Positions 59,044 to 64,000 of a stretch of 64,000 nucleotides of DNA are shown in pieces. The stretch comes from Lichtheimia corymbifera B2541 (lineage: Eukaryota > Mucoromycota > Mucoromycetes > Mucorales > Lichtheimiaceae), in assembly GCA_000697475.1 (NCBI GenBank), contig JNEU01001053.1:62001-126000 (forward strand). Direction: 5' to 3'. The notes under the pieces are model-generated. The model searched no databases, had not been told where the DNA came from, and saw only the letters and a program-made list of their open reading frames with translations. The position numbers and the translations under genes are program-made. Position 1 is the stretch's first letter; each line of letters starts with the position of its first letter.

Positions 59044-61245
59044 ATGTCAGCAGTAGTAGGGATCGCTTGGATTGTCTACGGCATTCTTGTCACAGTGAGT
59101 AGTACCGGCGAGGTCCATGGGTGTCCACTGTCATTGTACTCATTTGTGTTCCTCTTGCTGTCAAGGGCTTCCTCGCTGTCGCTATTGCCTTTACGCGCCA
59201 TTATCAACACAAACATGAATCCGAAGCATTGGCTACCATCATCACTATCCTCGCGTTGACATTGGTGCTTGCAACAGTTGCTTTGGTTCCCATCGATATC
59301 TTTTTGGTCTCGTCCACGGTGGACCAGTCTACGGGCCTCAAACAGCCTTGGGCAACGCCTGACAAGATGGATCAAATCACCATGACAATACAGATCGTTT
59401 ACTATGGTATGTGTATATGTACGTGGATGTATCATTTGAAATCCGGTATTCATCATATGAATCAAGCATGTTATGGTGCGATTGGCTTGTTTAGTTTCCT
59501 TGTGATCCCATTTGCCTACTTTTATTACGAAGAATATGATGATGAAGACGAGCAAAGCAACCTGGATCGCATCTTGGGCGCATTGAAATATACGTCGTTC
59601 TTTGTGGTGATTTGCATTCTGCTGATTGTGGCGGGTTTATTCGTGAAACCTAGTCAGGAACCACCAACTTTGGGACTAGACTGGTTGGAGAAACTATTGA
59701 TCGGAAACAGTAAGTCAGCATGGAGTATATACAAGGGCGGTCATTCATCATGCGTTATTATAACCATAGATAGTCTCAAATCCTTGTCGTTTGTGTTGGC
59801 GTGTCTTATACTCGTTGGCATGGTGGTCTTCATAGGCTATACAGTACGTATGAGGTTGTGTGTTACTACGCATAGATCACATTGGAGTCTAATGATCGTT
59901 CAAAGGCCCCAGGACTTTCACTTTTACCATTAAGCATGATCAAGGGCCGTCGTAGCGTGGATACAGAAAAAGAAGATATCAATAGCCGTATCGCAGTCAA
60001 CCGTGAGAGGCAGCGTGAAATCCAAGCGCGTTATTCTGGGACAGCCAAGCCCAAAAGTATGCATGATAGGCACGATTTGGATCGACTCGAGGACGAAAGA
60101 AGGTAAAACTTAAAGAGAGCGGTTCAACATGCATTCATTATATCAAGCAAATTTGTTCTTTAGAGCATTATCACGGATGTTGAGGACAATTGAGCATGAT
60201 TCTGGGACGACTTGGTACCGTGTAATGCGTTGGCTGAGACCTCTGGAGGTAAATAGAGTATCTTCCGGTCCTTCATCCACCTTCATGCTAATATCTTTGT
60301 AGCTCGTTACAGGCGTTTTCTTATTGCTACTCTCTCTTGCAATCACAGTATCAATCTTCTTGACCATGTATGTATGGATTCCTCTAAACATTATTGGTTG
60401 ACTCATCTATAACCTCCACTACTACTACTAGCTTTGATAAGATCAATTCTTCAATTTGCGGAAGCAGCTGCGGATATGTGATCAATCATCCAGACTTATT
60501 CAATCCGATCAACATCATCTTTGTCAAGTTGGCCAATGTATTCCCACTCGATTATATCTTCATGGTACTCTTGATCATCTACTTTTTCTTATCGACCATG
60601 TCGGGCGTTATCACCATGGGCGTGCGTTTATTATGGATATCACTCTTCAAGATTCGCAAGGGAGCGACCATGCCACAAGCATTACTTATCTTGACGATCT
60701 TGATGACACTGGGTTTGCTTGCAATGAACTACTCGCTTACGGCTGTCGTGGCCCCTGGTTATGCTCATTTTGGCAGCCAAGTTTATGTACGTGGTCGGTC
60801 ATGAAATGCATGATGCTGTTGCTTATATATGGCTTTCTTAGTGCAACCACACGATCACGGATACCTCACGCGATTGCAGTGAACATAAGGAACTTATTGT
60901 GCCATGCGATATCTATGCCCCAACAGGTAATGGTGGTCATATCTTGCCAGTCTATATCTAACATTATGTTTCTTAAAAGATATTTGTACACCAACCACGG
61001 TATCCACATTGATTGATCGTATCGCTATCAATGCTCCCTTTTTCGGCGTCGTGCTGTATTACGCGCAGTGGGCATTCTTGGTCGTTTACGTCCTTGGTCT
61101 TTTGGTGGCTCTCTTTCGAAAGCGGCAGAATAACGTGGATGAAGAAACAGAAGATATGGACGCAGACGAAGAACAACAAATATTGCTCCGTGGAGAATCA
61201 AGCAGACAGCATCATTATGGCTCGCAGAACCCTGGTCATGCATAA
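59044..61245 (+). CDS. LMBD1-type lysosomal cobalamin transporter
   Basis: Nine exons (59044-59094, 59166-59709, 59770-59843, 59906-60102, 60164-60248, 60303-60367, 60432-60786, 60842-60926, 60980-61245) join to exactly 573 residues. The N-terminal segments read MSAVVGIAWIVYGILVT then GFLAVAIAFTRHYQHKHESE, with VPIDIFLVSSTVDQSTGLKQ, IPFAYFYYEEYDDEDEQ and PLSMIKGRRS. Later markers are NPINIIFVKLANVFPLDYIF and RKGATMPQALLIL. This matches LMBRD1-family proteins, with about nine membrane segments and a large charged cytosolic loop. In animals LMBRD1 works with ABCD4 to release vitamin B12 from the lysosome. In fungi the role is inferred; early-diverging fungi are reported to keep B12-dependent enzymes. 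The acidic tail with DADEEQQILLRG may carry a dileucine-type sorting signal. Confidence 0.92.
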
Positions 61246-61368
61246 CAACCATAGGATACCTTCCAAAGTGTCGAATACATATATATATCCCGTCTTTATC
61301 AAAACCATATGAAATACATACAAGAAGCTTTTTGGTTTTATTCGGTATCAGCAGACATGGGAAAACAG

Positions 61369-62817
61369 CTATGATAGAGGATGGTGTGAAGAGGAGGAAG
61401 AAGAAGGTCGTCTTTCTTCATGTTGGTATTGTTGGGTATGAGAAAATGAAGAGGATAATATACTATTGGATGGTCCGCTACTACTACTACTATGATCGAG
61501 ATGAGAAGAGGATGATGCGTGTGCTGCTGGGGTGGAAAAAGAGGTCCGTGTCATTGATGACCTTTGCTGATTTGAAGGTTCAAGAAGCATCATCAGATAT
61601 GGAAGCAATGGGTTATTGTCATTATTGTTATGGTTGGTTTCGATGGATTGTTGTTCACGAAACAATGAGCTGAGAATATTGAGTGCTGCTCGAATGTGAG
61701 GGTCCTGCTGCTGTTGTTCGGAATAATCCATGAGGGTGGAAGCTGGTGGTGCCATATTTGATTTTGCAGTAGTAGAAGAAGAGGAGGAGGAGGAGAAAGA
61801 AGAAGGTGCTGTTTGTTGAATTGATTGCTGTTGCTGAGAAGGTTTGACAATGGTGTCAAGCACTTGAAGCACTCTGGACGATTGCGAGAGCAATAAATTG
61901 ACATTTTCTATTTCTTCCAGTAGCCTATTTTTCCTCTCTTGCAATTCTTGTCTGAGTTTTCCTTGATCAAAAAGAAGAGTAGCAGCCATCATGACAGCCT
62001 TGGAAATAGGGGATTGATCATCACCACCATCTTGCTGTTGTTGATGATGATGATGATGATGATAACTGGTACTAAAATCCCTTGCTGATGATGTTTCTTG
62101 TTGATCGCCCATCAATACTTGTATCAATGCCCTGAAATGAGGAAGATGTTGCTCTGCTGACTGATAGAGGTAGTTATCATTGGTTTCCGTTGACGATGAT
62201 GGTGTGTGAGCGTCCAAGCAAGGAGGTGAGGAATGGGTGTGATGATTCCAGGTGTGTTCTTGGGATGGAGGAGGAGGTAGATATGACATGGTGTTATCCT
62301 CTTGCTGATGATGATGTAATACAGAATTCATAGCTGTCAAAGAAGATGATGACGTTTGCTGCTGCTGTTGACGTTGTCGAAGATTCACAACGCTAAAACG
62401 CTTACGGCGTTTGATGACCGTGCGCTTCATAGTGACCGGACGCTGTACGTTGTGCAGCTTATAGTATAGACCACAAGCGTTACATATGGTATGGCCGTTA
62501 TCATCACGTCGCCATAAAGGAGTTGTAGTCGTTTGACAGTTGAAGCATTTTGTCACTGATGTTGCATGTTGGTCATGTATATCCTGGGTATGATACTGCT
62601 GCTGCTGCTGTGGTGGTTCACTTTCAACCACGTTGTTGTGTGTTAATGTAGTGGGTGGTGGTAAACTAGGTCTGCGATTGTTGTTGTTGTTGTTGGTGGT
62701 GGTGGTTGAATGATCTTGATAACAAGAATAGTGACTGAGTGGTGGTGATGAGGATGAGTTGTCTGTTGTATTGGTTTGAATAATTGGAGGGAGTCGCGTA
62801 TTAGAAGAATTATCCAT
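61369..62817 (-). CDS. GATA-type zinc finger transcription factor
   Basis: A single exon of 482 codons. The GATA finger is at about residues 90-145: [20 protein letters not shown], then [20 protein letters not shown] with the basic tail [11 protein letters not shown]. Spacing is C-x2-C-x17-C-x2-C, the fungal type I finger. It is the only finger. The rest is rich in Gln, Ser, His and Asn, with a helical/leucine stretch ([20 protein letters not shown]) that may form a coiled-coil dimerisation helix. GATA factors control nitrogen use, iron uptake, light response or development in fungi; the finger alone does not decide which. The promoter side holds several GATAAG sites, so self-regulation is plausible. 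Confidence 0.93.
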   Translation of the reverse strand: MDNSSNTRLPPIIQTNTTDNSSSSPPLSHYSCYQDHSTTTTNNNNNNRRPSLPPPTTLTHNNVVESEPPQQQQQYHTQDIHDQHATSVTKCFNCQTTTTPLWRRDDNGHTICNACGLYYKLHNVQRPVTMKRTVIKRRKRFSVVNLRQRQQQQQTSSSSLTAMNSVLHHHQQEDNTMSYLPPPPSQEHTWNHHTHSSPPCLDAHTPSSSTETNDNYLYQSAEQHLPHFRALIQVLMGDQQETSSARDFSTSYHHHHHHQQQQDGGDDQSPISKAVMMAATLLFDQGKLRQELQERKNRLLEEIENVNLLLSQSSRVLQVLDTIVKPSQQQQSIQQTAPSSFSSSSSSSTTAKSNMAPPASTLMDYSEQQQQDPHIRAALNILSSLFREQQSIETNHNNNDNNPLLPYLMMLLEPSNQQRSSMTRTSFSTPAAHASSSSHLDHSSSSSGPSNSILSSSFSHTQQYQHEERRPSSSSSSHHPLS

Positions 62818-62899
62818 TTTTGTTGGTTAAAGGACGAGTGAAAGAAAATGATCATTTAACCACACACATGAAGAAGAAGAGGATATTGCAAAAGCATAT

Positions 62900-62905
62900 G
62901 ATAAG
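62900..62905 (+). promoter_or_regulatory. GATAAG site 1
   Basis: Consensus GATA-factor binding site in the 290-bp gap between the divergent GATA-factor and carboxypeptidase genes. Confidence 0.5.
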
Positions 62906-62931
62906 AGCGATTAATGTTGGCTTTAATGCAA

Positions 62932-62951
62932 GATAAGATATCAGTCTTATC
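62932..62951. promoter_or_regulatory. Inverted pair of GATAAG sites
   Basis: GATAAG at 62932-62937 and its reverse complement CTTATC at 62946-62951 form an inverted pair separated by 8 bp, within GATAAGATATCAGTCTTATC. A further partial site (CTATC) follows directly and another GATAA lies near 62991. Confidence 0.6.
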
Positions 62952-63107
62952 TATCCGCCGACAAGACATCATCCCTAACGAGCCCGGAAAAGATAATGCC
63001 GCTTAGTACAACCACAAACAATCGGGTGCAAAAAGTCCTACTGTTACTCGTGAGAAGAACTGTTGGTGGGCTTGGCGGGCGTATATCTTATTGCTCTTTC
63101 TTACGAT

Positions 63108-64000
63108 ATGCGCTTTACTGCTAGCATTATCACGTTGGCTCTGACAGCCACTGCTGTCAGCGCTTGGTCACCTCCTGACTTTCACTTTTTCGACCAGAGC
63201 AACCCACAAGGCGACTGGAACCAACAACAGCAACCCGTTACAGAGGAACCCGATTCGTTTCATGTTCTCAAGAACGACCAATTGCAAGGCTACGAATTGC
63301 GCTTGCGTTCCGTCCGTGCTAACAACCCCGTGTCATGTGAAGAAGGAATTCAGGTAATGGACTTCTTTATTGTGGATACAGCATTGCGTTGCTAACGAAT
63401 TGTCATTCAGTACTCGGGTTATATCGACAACTTGGAAACTGACGACCACTTGTTCTTTTGGTTCTTTGAGTCTCGCAACTCTCCTTCAACCGATCCTCTC
63501 GTCTTATGGCTTAACGGTGGTCCAGGTACGTACCTTTTTATGCAAGGGTTCTCCTTTGTTGCTAGGTTACTAATTACGGAATATGTAGGTTGCTCGTCCA
63601 TGATGGGTCTTTGGATGGAACTTGGGTACGTAGGTCAATATCAAAGAATATGCCGAGATACAATGATCTAACTTTTATATACAAAAAGCCCTTGCTTGGT
63701 TGATAAGACTGGCAACGAGACCGTTCGCAATGAGTACAGCTGGAACAGCGTTGCCAATGTTATCTTTTTGGATCAGGTAAATGTGTATTTGTCATCCATC
63801 CCATTCATTCTCTCTTATATTTTGGAAGCCCGTCAATGTGGGTTATAGCTATGGCAAGACCAAGGTCAAGACTTCCAAGGAATCTGCACGTGATGTATAC
63901 GCCTTTTTGCAATTGTTCTTGGGTCAATTCCCCGAATATGCTGCCAATCCATTCCATATCTCTGGTGAATCTTATGGTGCGTACAATCTCTTTTTTGTGC
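63108..64000 (+). CDS. Carboxypeptidase Y-type serine carboxypeptidase (partial, 3' cut)
   Basis: The gene runs off the right edge. A signal peptide ([19 protein letters not shown]) is followed by a propeptide-like region, then the mature S10 peptidase: [20 protein letters not shown], then [20 protein letters not shown] (with an intron at GGPG/CSS), [36 protein letters not shown], and finally the catalytic Ser motif ISGESYG. The catalytic Asp and His lie beyond the window. This is the vacuolar CPY (Prc1) family, which removes C-terminal residues from peptides in the vacuole. Introns are short (about 50-65 nt). The start and the GATA gene face each other across a 290-bp shared promoter. Confidence 0.93.

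Overview
This is a nuclear window from a filamentous fungus, most likely an early-diverging one (Mucoromycota, Mucorales type). The signs are dense genes on both strands, many 45-75 nt GT-AG introns, very short exons, Gln/Ser/His-rich regulatory proteins, and fungal gene families: beta-trefoil lectin-like protein, Ase1, Derlin, Rrs1, DUF1752 protein, Yen1/Gen1 and carboxypeptidase Y. An LMBD1-type lysosomal cobalamin transporter also fits an early-diverging fungus. The phylum is inferred from this mix, not proven.

Layout. 0.6-22.3 kb is gene dense: beta-trefoil protein (-), small membrane protein (+), cytochrome b5 (+), Ase1/PRC1 microtubule bundler (-), small secreted Cys-rich protein (+), tail-anchored coiled-coil protein (+), WDR68/DCAF7-like WD40 protein (-), FYVE-like protein (+), valyl-tRNA synthetase with a mitochondrial-type leader (-), and a Bni4-like protein (-). 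22.3-30.25 kb is a gene-poor island with faint repeats. 30.25-41.1 kb is again dense: Pho85-type cyclin (+), Rrs1 (-), PH/coiled-coil protein (+), Derlin (-), DUF1752 protein (+). 41.1-53.2 kb is a second gene-poor island. It holds RecQ-like helicase fragments, an approximately 830-bp near-perfect palindrome, further foldback repeats, and a roughly 3.3-kb tandem segmental duplication carrying an unknown 150-codon frame and its broken copy. 53.2-64 kb is housekeeping: Yen1/Gen1 nuclease (+), beta-tubulin (-), ribosomal protein eS19 (-), LMBD1 (+), GATA factor (-), and carboxypeptidase Y running off the right edge (+).

Most genes act independently, as usual in fungi. Some share themes: Ase1 and beta-tubulin (spindle), Rrs1, eS19 and ValRS (translation), Derlin, carboxypeptidase Y and LMBD1 (ER, vacuole or lysosome). 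Several neighbours share divergent promoters. The most striking observations are the palindrome/foldback array at 44.4-48.8 kb, a beta-tubulin carrying Tyr167 and Ala198 (both known benzimidazole-resistance states), 17-30 nt micro-exons, two GC-AG introns, and clustered GATAAG sites between the GATA-factor and carboxypeptidase genes. Exon borders were derived by hand from splice signals, frame and family similarity.
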